Positions 51,554-61,267 of a stretch of 64,000 bases of DNA are shown one piece after another (the stretch's first letter is position 1; each line of letters opens with the position of its first letter). The notes below the pieces were generated by a model. It was not told the origin of the DNA, ran no database searches, and saw only the letters and a list, made by a program, of their open reading frames with translations. Origin of the DNA: HXMU1420-13 sp965228545 (GTDB lineage: Bacteria > Bacteroidota > Rhodothermia > Balneolales > Balneolaceae). Where the stretch lies: NCBI GenBank assembly GCA_965228545.1, contig OZ245822.1, forward strand, positions 2,728,001 to 2,792,000, given 5' to 3'. The translations under genes were made by a program, and so were the position numbers.

Positions 51554-52834
51554 TTAACGTCGTTTTTTGGGCCTGTTATTATTCGACTGATTTCCGTTTT
51601 TCTTCTTCGCGCGATTGGCAAAAAATTCTTGCTTTCGCTTTTGTTTTTCTTTCTCGGCTTCTTTCTTTTCTGAGGAAGTCATGGGCTTATCCGTTTGGGG
51701 AAATGGATTATCTGCAACCACTTGAAGCTTTTGCTTAGTAAGCTTTTCGATATCCCTCAAAAACACATTTTCTTCGGGTTCACACATCGAAATGGCGATA
51801 CCTTCCTCACCGGCGCGACCACATCGGCCAATGCGATGCACATAGGTTTCGGGTTCATTGGGGATGTCGTAATTAATTACATATCGCAGTTTATCGATGT
51901 CGATGCCGCGGGCTGCTATATCGGTGGCTACCAGCACCCGAATAATTCCGTCTTTAAAATCACCCAGTACTTTTTGTCGTTGATTTTGTGCTTTATTACC
52001 ATGAATAGCTGCAGCTTGAATGCCTTCTTTTTTCAGATTTCTCACTATCCGATCAGCACCATGTTTGGTGCGCGAGAAGAGCAACACTTGCTCTATGTCA
52101 TCATTTTTAAGGATGTGGAGCAGCAATTTACCTTTTAAATTTTTATTCGTGGGATACACGTACTGCTGGATTGTTTCTGCAGTGGATGAAACCGGATTCA
52201 CCGCCACTTTTACAGGCTTATGCAAAATTGATCGCGAAAGATCTACAATATTTTGAGGCATGGTAGCTGAGAAAAACAACGATTGACGGCGCTTCGGCAA
52301 ATGTGCAATGATCTTTTTTATATCGTTGATGAAGCCCATATCCAGCATTCGATCCGCTTCATCCAACACAAAATATTTGATGTCTTTTAGTGATATCAAG
52401 CGCTGGTTCATCAAATCAAGTAGGCGACCGGGGGTTGCTACCAGTACATCCACACCACGCTGGATTCTTTTTACCTGCCGACCTTGTTTTACACCACCAA
52501 AAATAACGGTGTTTTCGATATCTGTGTATTTACCATAAGCCGAAAAGCTTTCCCCGATTTGGATGGCGAGTTCGTGTGTTGGTGTAACTACCAACGTCGT
52601 AATTTTTCGGGATCGGGAATTTGTATTCGCATCCTTATCGCGGACAATGTGCTGAATAATCGGAATAGCAAACGCGGCTGTTTTACCGGTTCCTGTTTGG
52701 GCGCTTCCTAGCACATCTTTTCGATCCAAAATAAGTGGAATCGATTTAGCTTGAATGTCAGTAGGGGTCGTGTAGTTCTCATCGTTCAGCGCTTTTAATA
52801 TGGGCTGAATCAGTTGAAGGTCTTTGAAAGTCAT
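51554..52834 (-). CDS. DEAD-box RNA helicase (RhlE-like)
   Basis: A 426-residue helicase. The start MTFKDLQLIQPILKALNDENY at 52834 begins the Q-motif region; an upstream in-frame start adds 21 non-conserved residues. Motifs include GSAQTGTGKTAAF (Walker A), VLDEADRMLDMGF (DEAD), FSATMP (SAT), RGIDIDKLRYVINYD and HRIGRCGRAG. The C-terminal tail is very basic (KKKNGNQSNNNRPKKRR). It likely acts in ribosome assembly or cold adaptation. Confidence 0.95.
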   Translation of the reverse strand: MTFKDLQLIQPILKALNDENYTTPTDIQAKSIPLILDRKDVLGSAQTGTGKTAAFAIPIIQHIVRDKDANTNSRSRKITTLVVTPTHELAIQIGESFSAYGKYTDIENTVIFGGVKQGRQVKRIQRGVDVLVATPGRLLDLMNQRLISLKDIKYFVLDEADRMLDMGFINDIKKIIAHLPKRRQSLFFSATMPQNIVDLSRSILHKPVKVAVNPVSSTAETIQQYVYPTNKNLKGKLLLHILKNDDIEQVLLFSRTKHGADRIVRNLKKEGIQAAAIHGNKAQNQRQKVLGDFKDGIIRVLVATDIAARGIDIDKLRYVINYDIPNEPETYVHRIGRCGRAGEEGIAISMCEPEENVFLRDIEKLTKQKLQVVADNPFPQTDKPMTSSEKKEAEKEKQKRKQEFFANRAKKKNGNQSNNNRPKKRR

Positions 52835-53049
52835 TATCAGAAAAAAGATGTACGGAAAAGGAAATGTATTGCTCTCTGCAAATGCCCTGTATCGCACGTA
52901 GTATTAATTATAAAAAGGGAACACAAGAATTAGAGGGGCGAAGAATTTTTAACTCAGCTTTACCGGCGAATGATTGCGTTCGGAATGGTTACAAGATAAG
53001 AAGAATAAGTAATAACAAGCTATAACATACCTATCCGATTCAGCATTGA

Positions 53050-53301
53050 TTACATAGATAGCTTTCGTCGGGAGATTTCATCTTTTAATGCCTTATATCT
53101 TTTTGGTTTTTTTAGGAAGAGATAAATCAAATAAAGCGGGATCAAGGTTAGAAAACCAAAGGTATTATAAATCACGCTAAATATGATAATACCAATCAGA
53201 AACCCGATCAGAAAAGCATCGGTTAATGGCGAAACAGTGATACTCTTAAATTCATGGATCAGCTCATCATCAGAGAGATGCGTAACGTCTATTTTTGCCA
53301 T
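53050..53301 (-). CDS. Small membrane protein, hypothetical
   Basis: An 83-residue protein with a short soluble start (MAKIDVTHLSDDELIHEFKS) and two membrane segments (about 27-46 and 49-66), then a basic tail. The HLSDDELIHEFKSI region is seen in small Bacteroidota proteins of unknown role. It lies between the helicase and an aspartyl protease on the same strand. Confidence 0.6.
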   Translation of the reverse strand: MAKIDVTHLSDDELIHEFKSITVSPLTDAFLIGFLIGIIIFSVIYNTFGFLTLIPLYLIYLFLKKPKRYKALKDEISRRKLSM

Positions 53302-53453
53302 AACAATTACTGTGTTAGGTAGCTTTATTCGCTAGAATTAAAAAACCCAATATTTTATTCGGATAGAATTTAGAAAGCGAAAAATCGCAAGGGTTTTGAA
53401 GAATAAGCTCTGTTACTAAATCAGGGCTTCATAGCTTCATAAATAATGAATAC

Positions 53454-54533
53454 TCATTTTATTTCAAACCGATTGTTTTTCATATCGATCGTTAACTGTT
53501 GATGAGCCGTTCCAATGATTAGGTCAATCATTTCTTCGTCTAATTTGAGATTGAAGCCTTCCATATAGTCAGCCACTCCTAATTCGAATTCCGAATTTTG
53601 TATGGCTATTGGAACCGTGTAAAGATTGTAGCCATAATCCCCATACTTCTTTTCTTCCTTTTTCGAATAATGATCTTTATAAAACTCATAATTCAAAATA
53701 TCAACAGGAGAACCTGTATCAATTACGGTGGTTAGCGATGTGTTTGCTAATTGCAGAACGGTAATAGGTTTAGAATCAAAAAATAGAAATGGTTGCGGAT
53801 TATCCAATTCAAGCACTTCATTTGAAAATGTGATCTCACCTTTCGTCCAGTCAAATCTTACATAGTCAACCAACCCAATTAAAACATCCAAACCCATAAA
53901 AATGTCGTACTGTTGTTGGGATTGAAATTGCCCATCGTCGTCTACCGCGATTGTAAATTCGCCTCGTAAGTTATTTAACTCAAGGTTTCCGAAATTTAAA
54001 CGCTCGATAATCGCAGGACTGTTGGTAGAGACTCTTCTAAATGCCGGCATATAAGAAGTACCGGTAATGGAAGTGTCTCTTGGCAGATTATATTTTTCCA
54101 CAAGCTTTTTGGAGATCGAAATTCCATGACCACCCGTATCTAAAACCACGTTAAGCGTGTCTTCTCCAATGGTAGCTTTAAATAGATTTCGATCTAGGGC
54201 CAGAGTAACTGACTGCGTACCATTAAACTGCACCGTACTTTTAGGAAAGTCTTTGTAGAAATCATCACCCCAGGTTTTTGGAGTAGAATCAAGTATGGCG
54301 GTGGTTCGATTCGCATAAATAAATGCATTCGTAAAAAACTGATTCTTAGGTGGTTTTATGTTTTGCCCGGCCATCGTATTAAAAGCCGCTTTGTAATCAC
54401 CGTTAGCATAAGCGACAAACCAGCTAGGTCCGTTTCCTTCCAGATTAGATAAATATAGATCTTGTACTACGCGCTGTGCGGTGGCATTAATACCAAACAG
54501 GCATATAAATAGAGTTGCGAAAAACCGGTTCAT
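53454..54533 (-). CDS. Secreted retropepsin-like aspartyl protease
   Basis: A 359-residue protein with a signal peptide (about 1-19, MNRFFATLFICLFGINATAQ). Two DTG motifs are visible, VVLDTGGHGISISKKLV and TVIDTGSPVDILNYEFY, so one chain holds both aspartyl half-sites of the pepsin-like clan AA. It likely works in the periplasm or outside the cell. MM at the start allows ATG at 54536 or 54533. No operon partner is close by. Confidence 0.85.
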   Translation of the reverse strand: MNRFFATLFICLFGINATAQRVVQDLYLSNLEGNGPSWFVAYANGDYKAAFNTMAGQNIKPPKNQFFTNAFIYANRTTAILDSTPKTWGDDFYKDFPKSTVQFNGTQSVTLALDRNLFKATIGEDTLNVVLDTGGHGISISKKLVEKYNLPRDTSITGTSYMPAFRRVSTNSPAIIERLNFGNLELNNLRGEFTIAVDDDGQFQSQQQYDIFMGLDVLIGLVDYVRFDWTKGEITFSNEVLELDNPQPFLFFDSKPITVLQLANTSLTTVIDTGSPVDILNYEFYKDHYSKKEEKKYGDYGYNLYTVPIAIQNSEFELGVADYMEGFNLKLDEEMIDLIIGTAHQQLTIDMKNNRFEIK

Positions 54534-54871
54534 CATACATTTCTTTTATTAAGTAAGAATATGATGAAAGCGATTCATTATATCCCTAATTCGTTATTAA
54601 GATATATTCTTCAAATTATTCGGAGATAATACAAACAGCGAAGTTAGTGTAAAAGCGCGATAATCATTTCATAATCTGAAAAAGCAAAATCTTGAAAGTG
54701 TTAATCTAAGTAACATCAAGAAATTCTGATCTTCTGTTGTAGTAGAAGTTCAAGGGTGGAATTACGAAGATAGATGTATCGGAACGAGTTAAGTACTAAA
54801 GTAACTAATAAAGGGTTTAGCTGATTTTAAAATGGAAACCTTTAATAACCGACCACTCAAGTATTAAGTAG

Positions 54872-55975
54872 TTACCGGATATTAAAGGGGATTTTAAGAT
54901 CAGAAATACTTTTCTGGGTTTTTTCTTTGCCGAAAGTATCCATCAGTCCATGTAGGTTATTGCCGGTTATATCTTCCAAATTTCGATCAATTGTTATTAT
55001 ATAATCGCCGGTTACCCAATTCTCTTCTGGGATAAAATAGGCGCTATGTTCATGATCTGAAAAGTCCCAAAACCCGCAAACGCTGGTTTCATCCTTTTTA
55101 GAAATTCGAATCATTGACCGAATAAGTGCATGATCCATCATTCGGTCAAAATGTATCTCTAAGGGTAGTTTACTATTAGCCTCCGGTTCAAGGATTGTCC
55201 AATCATTGTGGTTGATTTTATCACGATAGGCGTGTACTGCTTCGATTTTCTTTATTGTATTTTCAGATAGTTTCTGCCCATATACATCTTGCCAACTTGC
55301 TGAAATCGTCAATTTATAATTATTTCCTTCTAGCAGTGGAGGGCCAAGTTCACTATGGGTTGATACTCCCTGTTTTATTCTACCCGGATCGAATAAAAGT
55401 GTAAGTCGTTTCCCGTTTGCGCTCCAGAGCTCGTCCTTGAATTCCATAAAGGCATTTGAATCAACATCTCCTTTGGCATTCGTTAGTTGAATAAAAGTAT
55501 TAGCATATCCCTTTTCCATTGGATTGTTGAAATATATATAGAATCGTAAAAGATTCTCTGGCAAAAACTCGCCAGTAGGGTAGATGTTCAAAACTTCAGG
55601 AGAAGTTACGATTTGATTTTCCCCAATTATGAAAGATTGTATGAGAAAATCTTCCGTTGCCAGACTACTTCTATATTTGACAGTATATGTGATGCCTAAA
55701 TCGAAAGGATAGATAGGGGAAAAGGAAAGAGCGTTGCCATTTAGACTATATGTTCCTTGTATAGCAAGTTCCAAATGCGCGTTGTGATCATGATTTACAT
55801 ATACTTGAAAAAATCGCTCTGGATGAGTATTAACATTCTCGGGCAGAAGTTCAGAAAGTTCAAGAGAAACACTACCGTCAGGCTCGGTTGGTGTAAGTAG
55901 AGCTGAATTAGTTTGGGAAGCTAAATTCTGCGATAAGATCATCAGCATTATCGAATATATGAAGGTTCGTGCCAT
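54872..55975 (-). CDS. Secreted Ig-like-domain protein, unrecognised
   Basis: A 367-residue protein with a signal peptide (MARTFIYSIMLMILSQNLAS). Two or three beta-sandwich domains can be seen, each starting like a bacterial Ig-like (Big_5/SbsA-type) domain: LEPEANSKLPLEIHFDRMMDHALIRSMIRIS and ITGNNLHGL resemble that family. VNHDHNAHLELAI is another strand-rich start. No catalytic or metal motif is apparent. It follows 8 bp after a second secreted protein gene, so they form a pair. The 54537-54871 gap is empty. Confidence 0.7.
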   Translation of the reverse strand: MARTFIYSIMLMILSQNLASQTNSALLTPTEPDGSVSLELSELLPENVNTHPERFFQVYVNHDHNAHLELAIQGTYSLNGNALSFSPIYPFDLGITYTVKYRSSLATEDFLIQSFIIGENQIVTSPEVLNIYPTGEFLPENLLRFYIYFNNPMEKGYANTFIQLTNAKGDVDSNAFMEFKDELWSANGKRLTLLFDPGRIKQGVSTHSELGPPLLEGNNYKLTISASWQDVYGQKLSENTIKKIEAVHAYRDKINHNDWTILEPEANSKLPLEIHFDRMMDHALIRSMIRISKKDETSVCGFWDFSDHEHSAYFIPEENWVTGDYIITIDRNLEDITGNNLHGLMDTFGKEKTQKSISDLKIPFNIR

Positions 55976-55983
55976 CCTCTTAG

Positions 55984-57192
55984 CTAATTACTGCTGGGAG
56001 TGGGGATATCGAATTCACCAACTATATTATGCATTTTGAAAGGCATCTTGGTATTAAAGGTTACTAAGTCCAGACTACCTGTTTCAATATCTCTGTTTAA
56101 AGAAACAAATTGATGATCATTTAGTAGATCGATGCGTAAAGAAGCTCCCGTAAACATGATTGATTGTCCCATTGGGCCATAAGGAATGATAGGTCCCAGA
56201 TCTAGTTTTGGACCTCGTTCAAAATCTTCCTTTGATACTACTATGGCATTGTGAAGTCCTTTAACGGGAATAACTCTGGGACTTCTGCTATTATTGGTTA
56301 CAAATAACATTTCTTCGCCCTCTAATTTAAATGGTACTATGTCTATCGGTTGACCATTACCCATATCGCCAATGGTTCTGGCTTTAACTTTGGTATTATG
56401 TGTAATATCCTCTAGCGGAATTAAAACCAACGGGCTACAAGTGTAAGCCGCCACAAGTTGGTCGCGACCATTAATATTTTTAATAACCATCGACCGTATA
56501 GGAGCGCGAGACTCGTATTGATCGTGGGCGATATGATACATTTCTACACTGCTTATGCTTTCTTCCCCTTCGAAAGGATAGGGTAATCTTCTAAGTACCG
56601 AATTAAAATCTTCATTGCTTAAGCCTGCCACAATCAGTTCGCCTTTGTAGAATTCCATATCAACTACAGTAAGTATTCGTAACGACTGCTTAGATTTAGC
56701 GATATCTTTTTTTGTAGGAGGAGAGCCCATACTTCCCCTTAATGCTAGTTTATGACTACTGTGGGGAACGCTCAAAAGAGATTGAGATGTAAACTCTACC
56801 TTCGATAAATCAATAGTATGAATGTTATTTTCAGCATCAACCTTTAATAGTGCTGGTAAAGCATTATCACCATGTCCCCGGGTAACTGATATAAAAACTT
56901 CCCGGCTTGTGGGGTGCACAGCAATATCATTAATCTGTATTTGATCTTGCAAAGTACCCAATATGGATGCTATCTGGGCATCAACGTTATATATGTTAAT
57001 TTCGAAGGCCTCCGATGGAGTAATCTCCGAAGTAAAATTAAATGCTAGTACTGCCCCAGATACATTATCTCCAGCAAATAAAATACCATCGCTATTAAAA
57101 TGAAGTTTGCCAAGGGATTGGATGTCTTGTGCATTAGAACTAGTAGATGTGATCATAGCTAAAAAAAGGATGATTAATAATTTAAAGTTCAT
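55984..57192 (-). CDS. Secreted beta-propeller-like protein, unrecognised
   Basis: A 402-residue protein with a signal peptide (about 1-21, ending SNAQ). Repeated blade-like stretches (LHFNSDGILFAGDNVSGAVLAF, DIAVHPTSREVFISVTRGHGDN, LLKVDAENNIHTIDLS, VVDMEFYKGELIVAGLSNEDFNSV) suggest a beta propeller without enzyme motifs. It is the first gene of the pair with 54872 and likely contacts it in the cell envelope. I do not recognise the family. Confidence 0.7.
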   Translation of the reverse strand: MNFKLLIILFLAMITSTSSNAQDIQSLGKLHFNSDGILFAGDNVSGAVLAFNFTSEITPSEAFEINIYNVDAQIASILGTLQDQIQINDIAVHPTSREVFISVTRGHGDNALPALLKVDAENNIHTIDLSKVEFTSQSLLSVPHSSHKLALRGSMGSPPTKKDIAKSKQSLRILTVVDMEFYKGELIVAGLSNEDFNSVLRRLPYPFEGEESISSVEMYHIAHDQYESRAPIRSMVIKNINGRDQLVAAYTCSPLVLIPLEDITHNTKVKARTIGDMGNGQPIDIVPFKLEGEEMLFVTNNSRSPRVIPVKGLHNAIVVSKEDFERGPKLDLGPIIPYGPMGQSIMFTGASLRIDLLNDHQFVSLNRDIETGSLDLVTFNTKMPFKMHNIVGEFDIPTPSSN

Positions 57193-57313
57193 GTTTAATG
57201 TGGTTTTAGAATAATGGATTAGATTTAATCAGTCATACCAAAGCGATAATTGTTAACAGTTTTGCTTGGTAGTGAACTTAAAATGCGCGAATGGTTTAAG
57301 TAGGAAATTCAGT

Positions 57314-58072
57314 TTAACGTTTATGTTCTGGGCTGGCCATTCCTGTAGTACAACCAGCATCCCATTCATCCGGCAAGTTTCCGTAGGCTGGAACTCCTCC
57401 CTGATTTTTTAGCATTCGGGCCAGATGTAAACAGTTCCATACTAAAAAGGTTGTATTTCGATTAGTGAAATCGTTTTGAGGTCCGCCGGAGCCTTCATCC
57501 ATATAAGAAGGTCCAGGGCCAGCTTCGCCCATCCAACCCGCATCAGCTTGTGGGGGGATGGTGTAACCAATGTGGGATAAAGAGAATAGAATATTCATCG
57601 CACAATGTTTTACTCCATCTTCGTTTCCGGTAATTAGAGTTGCACCAACCTTACCATAATCCCGATACTGGCCTTTCGAATTGAATTGATGAGTGTACCC
57701 GTACATTCTTTCCAGAGTTCTATTAGCTACGGATGATTTTTCACCAAGCCATACAGAAGTACAAAAGATGAGAATATCACAGGCATCGACTTCTTTTTGG
57801 ATGATAGGCCAATCGTCCTTGTTCCATTCTGGGGTTTCGGACATATCAAGTCCCAGTCCTGCTGGAATATCATAATCAACGGGGCGAATGATTTTACTCG
57901 ATGCTCCCACCGATTCAAAAATTGCCTGTGCTTTTTTGATCAGTCCTTCGGTGTGGGAAAGAACGGGAGTTCTGTTTAACGTGCAGTTTAAAAATAAAAC
58001 ATTTAGGTCATCGTATTTTTCTGGTGGATTTGTACAATGTTTCTCTGTTTTTTTATCAAATTGTTTTGACAT
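57314..58072 (-). CDS. Flavodoxin-like NADPH-dependent FMN reductase
   Basis: A 252-residue protein with the flavodoxin fold: LNVLFLNCTLNRTPVLSHTEGLI supplies the phosphate-binding loop, ACDILIFCTSVWLGEKSSVANRTLERM and GKVGATLITGNEDGVKH the flavin contacts. Members reduce quinones or flavins. It is 77 bp upstream of nothing on its own strand, and a small membrane protein gene is just upstream, near an HxlR regulator, which often controls such redox genes. Confidence 0.88.
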   Translation of the reverse strand: MSKQFDKKTEKHCTNPPEKYDDLNVLFLNCTLNRTPVLSHTEGLIKKAQAIFESVGASSKIIRPVDYDIPAGLGLDMSETPEWNKDDWPIIQKEVDACDILIFCTSVWLGEKSSVANRTLERMYGYTHQFNSKGQYRDYGKVGATLITGNEDGVKHCAMNILFSLSHIGYTIPPQADAGWMGEAGPGPSYMDEGSGGPQNDFTNRNTTFLVWNCLHLARMLKNQGGVPAYGNLPDEWDAGCTTGMASPEHKR

Positions 58073-58149
58073 TATAAAGATGTTAGTTGTTAATAATTAA
58101 TCGTTTATATTATTTCATTGTGGGTGAATAATGATGATTTGAATCAAAG

Positions 58150-58572
58150 CTAATCGTTGAGTAACTGTTTATTTTTTGAAATACGATAAACAGTTACAAA
58201 GGCCCAGATTTCAAGCGCAACGATAACCAAGTGCATTCCGATGTCTATAAACATAGGTCCGGCGTTTGCATAGGGAAAACTTGGATCAATAAATGTTTCC
58301 TGACCTTCCCGGAAAATGCTTAAGATCAAAACCACGAGAAATTGATTTGGGTTTTGAGTAACCAAAACAAACACAGTTGCAGCTATCATGGCCACTAAAC
58401 GCCCTGCAGTTGTATAGATAATATTTAAATCAGGGGCACCATCAATAGTAATTCCGGAGTCTAGTAACATTTGATGGTCGAAATAAAACATGTAAACTTG
58501 CGGAACCATAAAAAGGATAAGCATCATTATCAGAATGTTTATCCAAATGGGAATGGGAGAATCTTTCAACAT
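58150..58572 (-). CDS. Small four-helix membrane protein, hypothetical
   Basis: A 140-residue protein with four membrane segments (about 10-28, 50-69, 76-90, 107-130). There is no obvious catalytic motif. It lies between the flavodoxin-like gene and the HxlR regulator, and its promoter region holds two operator-like palindromes. Its expression is therefore likely controlled by the divergently encoded HxlR protein. Confidence 0.75.
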   Translation of the reverse strand: MLKDSPIPIWINILIMMLILFMVPQVYMFYFDHQMLLDSGITIDGAPDLNIIYTTAGRLVAMIAATVFVLVTQNPNQFLVVLILSIFREGQETFIDPSFPYANAGPMFIDIGMHLVIVALEIWAFVTVYRISKNKQLLND

Positions 58573-58609
58573 AAAAGAGTTCGCTATTTGATTACGAATT
58601 AACTTAATT

Positions 58610-58648
58610 AGTTACTTGTAGTAACTATCTTTTGTTACTTTAAGTAAT
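58610..58648. promoter_or_regulatory. Two operator-like palindromes for the HxlR regulator
   Basis: AGTTACT-TGT-AGTAACT (58610-58626) is a perfect palindrome, and GTTACTT-T-AAGTAAT (58634-58648) repeats the same half-site with one mismatch. They lie in the gap between the divergent membrane gene and the HxlR gene, a classic self-regulating layout. Confidence 0.75.
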
Positions 58649-58667
58649 TATTGCGCTAAATGGTATA

Positions 58668-59036
58668 ATGGAGCTTAAAAAGTGGTTACCACTAGGTTAC
58701 AAATATGAAAACAATCCAGCTATGGACATTAGTGAGTGCCCGTTAACAGCGGCAATAAAGGTAGTGGGAGGCAAATGGAAGCCCATAATTATTTTGAATC
58801 TGAGCAAGTCACCCAAGCGATTTGGACAACTAGACTATTCCATACCGGATATTTCTAGGAAAGTGCTGACAACGCATTTAAATGAGTTAGTGGAGGATAA
58901 GCTAATAACCCGTCATTCCTTTGCTGAGAGCCCGCCCAGAGTAGAGTATCAGCTCACTGAAAGAGCAATAGAACTGGTCCCGATTTTTGAACAATTGGCA
59001 GACTGGGGGAGGGAGTTAACTAAGAAACAGGCCTAA
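58668..59036 (+). CDS. HxlR-family transcriptional regulator
   Basis: A 122-residue winged helix with the family start CPLTAAIKVVGGKWKPIIILNLSKSPKRFGQL and IPDISRKVLTTHLNELVEDKLI. HxlR proteins often sense aldehydes, quinones or disulfide stress. Cys24 is the only cysteine, at the conserved position used for redox sensing in this family. Two palindromic sites in its promoter region match. The stop overlaps uvrB by 4 bp. Confidence 0.92.
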   Translation: MELKKWLPLGYKYENNPAMDISECPLTAAIKVVGGKWKPIIILNLSKSPKRFGQLDYSIPDISRKVLTTHLNELVEDKLITRHSFAESPPRVEYQLTERAIELVPIFEQLADWGRELTKKQA

Positions 59037-61087
59037 AGCTCTTTCTCCAACTTCCCGATTTGATCGCGGATTCTTGCAGCTTCTTCAAACTCCATATTTT
59101 TCGCGGCGTTTACCATGGTTGCTCGCAGGTGGTCGATGAGTTTTTCTTTGCTTTCGAAGGTGACTTCATTCATAGCCGGAGAAGCTTTATAGGCAATGCC
59201 GTCTTCCGCAACTTTGATGGACTCCAGATAATCTTGCTCGGCCAGTTTTTCAGCTTCAGCGCTGTAATCGAATTTGTCTTTACTGATGAGCGCGGGATCA
59301 ACCAACGGTTTTAGTTCTTTGGTTACCGTTTGCGGAGTAATGCCGTGTTTCTCATTATACTCTGCCTGAATTTTTCGTCGGCGTTCGGTTTCATCGATTA
59401 CTTTTTTCATAGAGTCTGTAATCTTATCCGCATACATAATGGCCTTACCTTGTACATTTCTTGCGGCACGACCCACAATCTGAAATAAGGAAGTTTCTGA
59501 TCGTAGGAAGCCTTCTTTATCGGCATCCATAATTGCTACCAAACTCAGTTCGGGGATATCAATTCCCTCACGTAACAGGTTGATTCCAACCAACACATCG
59601 AAATCACCGCGACGGTATTTGTACAGCACTTCGATACGCTCCAACGCATCCAATTCGCTGTGCATGTAAGCAGCAGATACCCCCACATTTTTAAGATATT
59701 CACTGAGTTCTTCCGAAAGTCGTTTGGTAAGCGTAATTACCAATACACGTTCTTTCTTTTCAACCCGTTTTCTGATTTCCTCCATCAAATCATCCACCTG
59801 ATTCGCAAGTGGGCGAACTTCCAGTTCGGGTTCCATCAAGCCGGTTGGACGAATAATCTGCTCGGCATATACACCACCGCTTTTTTCTAGTTCGTAGTCG
59901 CTGGGAGTGGCACTTACAAAAATGGTTTGGTTTACAATTTCCTCCCATTCGTCAAAAGTAAGCGGACGGTTATCCATGGCGGATGGAAGTCGAAATCCAT
60001 GATCTACTAGTTGAACTTTTCGGCTGCGATCGCCACCATACATGGCCGAAATTTGTGGGATGGTTTGATGACTTTCATCCACCACGCAGAGGAAGTCATC
60101 GGGAAAATAATCAAGCAGACAAAATGGTCGTTCACCTGGTTTTCGAGCAGATAAATATCTACTGTAATTCTCAATGCCGGAGCAATAACCGATTTCCTGT
60201 ATCATTTCGAGATCGAAGAGGGTGCGCTGCTCTAAGCGTTTTGCTTCAAGAAACTTTTCTTCATCAATCAATACTTTGGTACGCCATTGAAGCTCTTCAC
60301 GTATTTGTTTGATGGAATCCTCAAGCCGGGATTTAGTAGTTACATAATGGGAGGCAGGATAGATTTTAAATTCTTGCACTTCTTCAATGATGTTTCCGGT
60401 GTTTACATCAAACAGCTGAAGCTTCTCAATTTCATCACCCCATTGAGTGATACGCAGGCCTTCATCAGAATACGCCGGATATACATCGGTAACATCGCCG
60501 CGAACCCGAAACACTCCGCGTTTAAATTCATGGTCGTTACGTGTATAGTGCAAATCCACCATATCATACAAGAGTTTTCTACGTGGGATTTCCATCCCGG
60601 TACGTAAGGAAACAATCAATTTTGCATATTCACTGGGTGAGCCAATCCCATAAATACAACTCACCGATGAAACGATCACCACATCCCGACGACCGGAAAG
60701 CAATGAACTTGTTGCTCGTAATCTAAGTCGCTGAATTTCTTCGTTGATGGATAAATCTTTCTCGATGTATTTATCTTGCGCAGAGATATAGGCTTCCGGC
60801 TGATAGTAATCGTAGTAAGAGATAAAGAATTCAACACGGTTATCAGGGAAGAAATCACTTAACTCTCGGAAAAGCTGGGCAGCCAGGGTTTTGTTGTGAC
60901 TCATCACCAAAGTGGGTCGTTGCACGTTTTCGATGACGCTGGCAATGGTCCGGGTTTTTCCTGAGCCCGTTATTCCAAGCAAAGTCTGGAACCGATCTCC
61001 TGCTTTCACGCCTTCGGTTAAATCGGCGATGGCTGTTGGTTGGTCGCCGGCTGGAGAGAAAGGAGACTGAAGTTTGAAATCGGACAT
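59033..61087 (-). CDS. uvrB: Excinuclease ABC subunit UvrB
   Basis: The 684-residue damage-recognition helicase of nucleotide-excision repair. Walker A is LGITGSGKTRTIAS, the beta-hairpin region is YYDYYQPEAYISAQDKYIEKD, helicase motifs continue with VVDESHQTIPQISAMYGGDR and REGIDIPELSLVAIMDADKEGFLR, and the C-terminal UVR domain is MEFEEAARIRDQIGKLE. All are standard. UvrA and UvrC are not in the window. Confidence 0.98.
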   Translation of the reverse strand: MSDFKLQSPFSPAGDQPTAIADLTEGVKAGDRFQTLLGITGSGKTRTIASVIENVQRPTLVMSHNKTLAAQLFRELSDFFPDNRVEFFISYYDYYQPEAYISAQDKYIEKDLSINEEIQRLRLRATSSLLSGRRDVVIVSSVSCIYGIGSPSEYAKLIVSLRTGMEIPRRKLLYDMVDLHYTRNDHEFKRGVFRVRGDVTDVYPAYSDEGLRITQWGDEIEKLQLFDVNTGNIIEEVQEFKIYPASHYVTTKSRLEDSIKQIREELQWRTKVLIDEEKFLEAKRLEQRTLFDLEMIQEIGYCSGIENYSRYLSARKPGERPFCLLDYFPDDFLCVVDESHQTIPQISAMYGGDRSRKVQLVDHGFRLPSAMDNRPLTFDEWEEIVNQTIFVSATPSDYELEKSGGVYAEQIIRPTGLMEPELEVRPLANQVDDLMEEIRKRVEKKERVLVITLTKRLSEELSEYLKNVGVSAAYMHSELDALERIEVLYKYRRGDFDVLVGINLLREGIDIPELSLVAIMDADKEGFLRSETSLFQIVGRAARNVQGKAIMYADKITDSMKKVIDETERRRKIQAEYNEKHGITPQTVTKELKPLVDPALISKDKFDYSAEAEKLAEQDYLESIKVAEDGIAYKASPAMNEVTFESKEKLIDHLRATMVNAAKNMEFEEAARIRDQIGKLEKEL

Positions 61088-61217
61088 AAATTAATTCTGT
61101 GAGGAGTGATTTTTGATCAAACAGAAAGATACAGCTTTGCAGCATGCTTTTGAATTGAATTAAAAACCGAAAAGTGTGGGGAGATAGTTCGGAATAAAAA
61201 TATGGGGCAAATGAATG

Positions 61218-61264
61218 ACCTCACCCTGTCCCTTTACTGCGGCAGGAGAGGGACAGGGTGAGGT
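61218..61264. repeat. Perfect 16-bp inverted repeat between uvrB and the T9SS protein
   Basis: ACCTCACCCTGTCCCT and AGGGACAGGGTGAGGT enclose 15 bases. It is GC-rich, unlike its surroundings, and lacks a T-run. Such CTCACCCTGTCCCT palindromes are common repeated intergenic units. Confidence 0.7.
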
Positions 61265-61267
61265 AAC

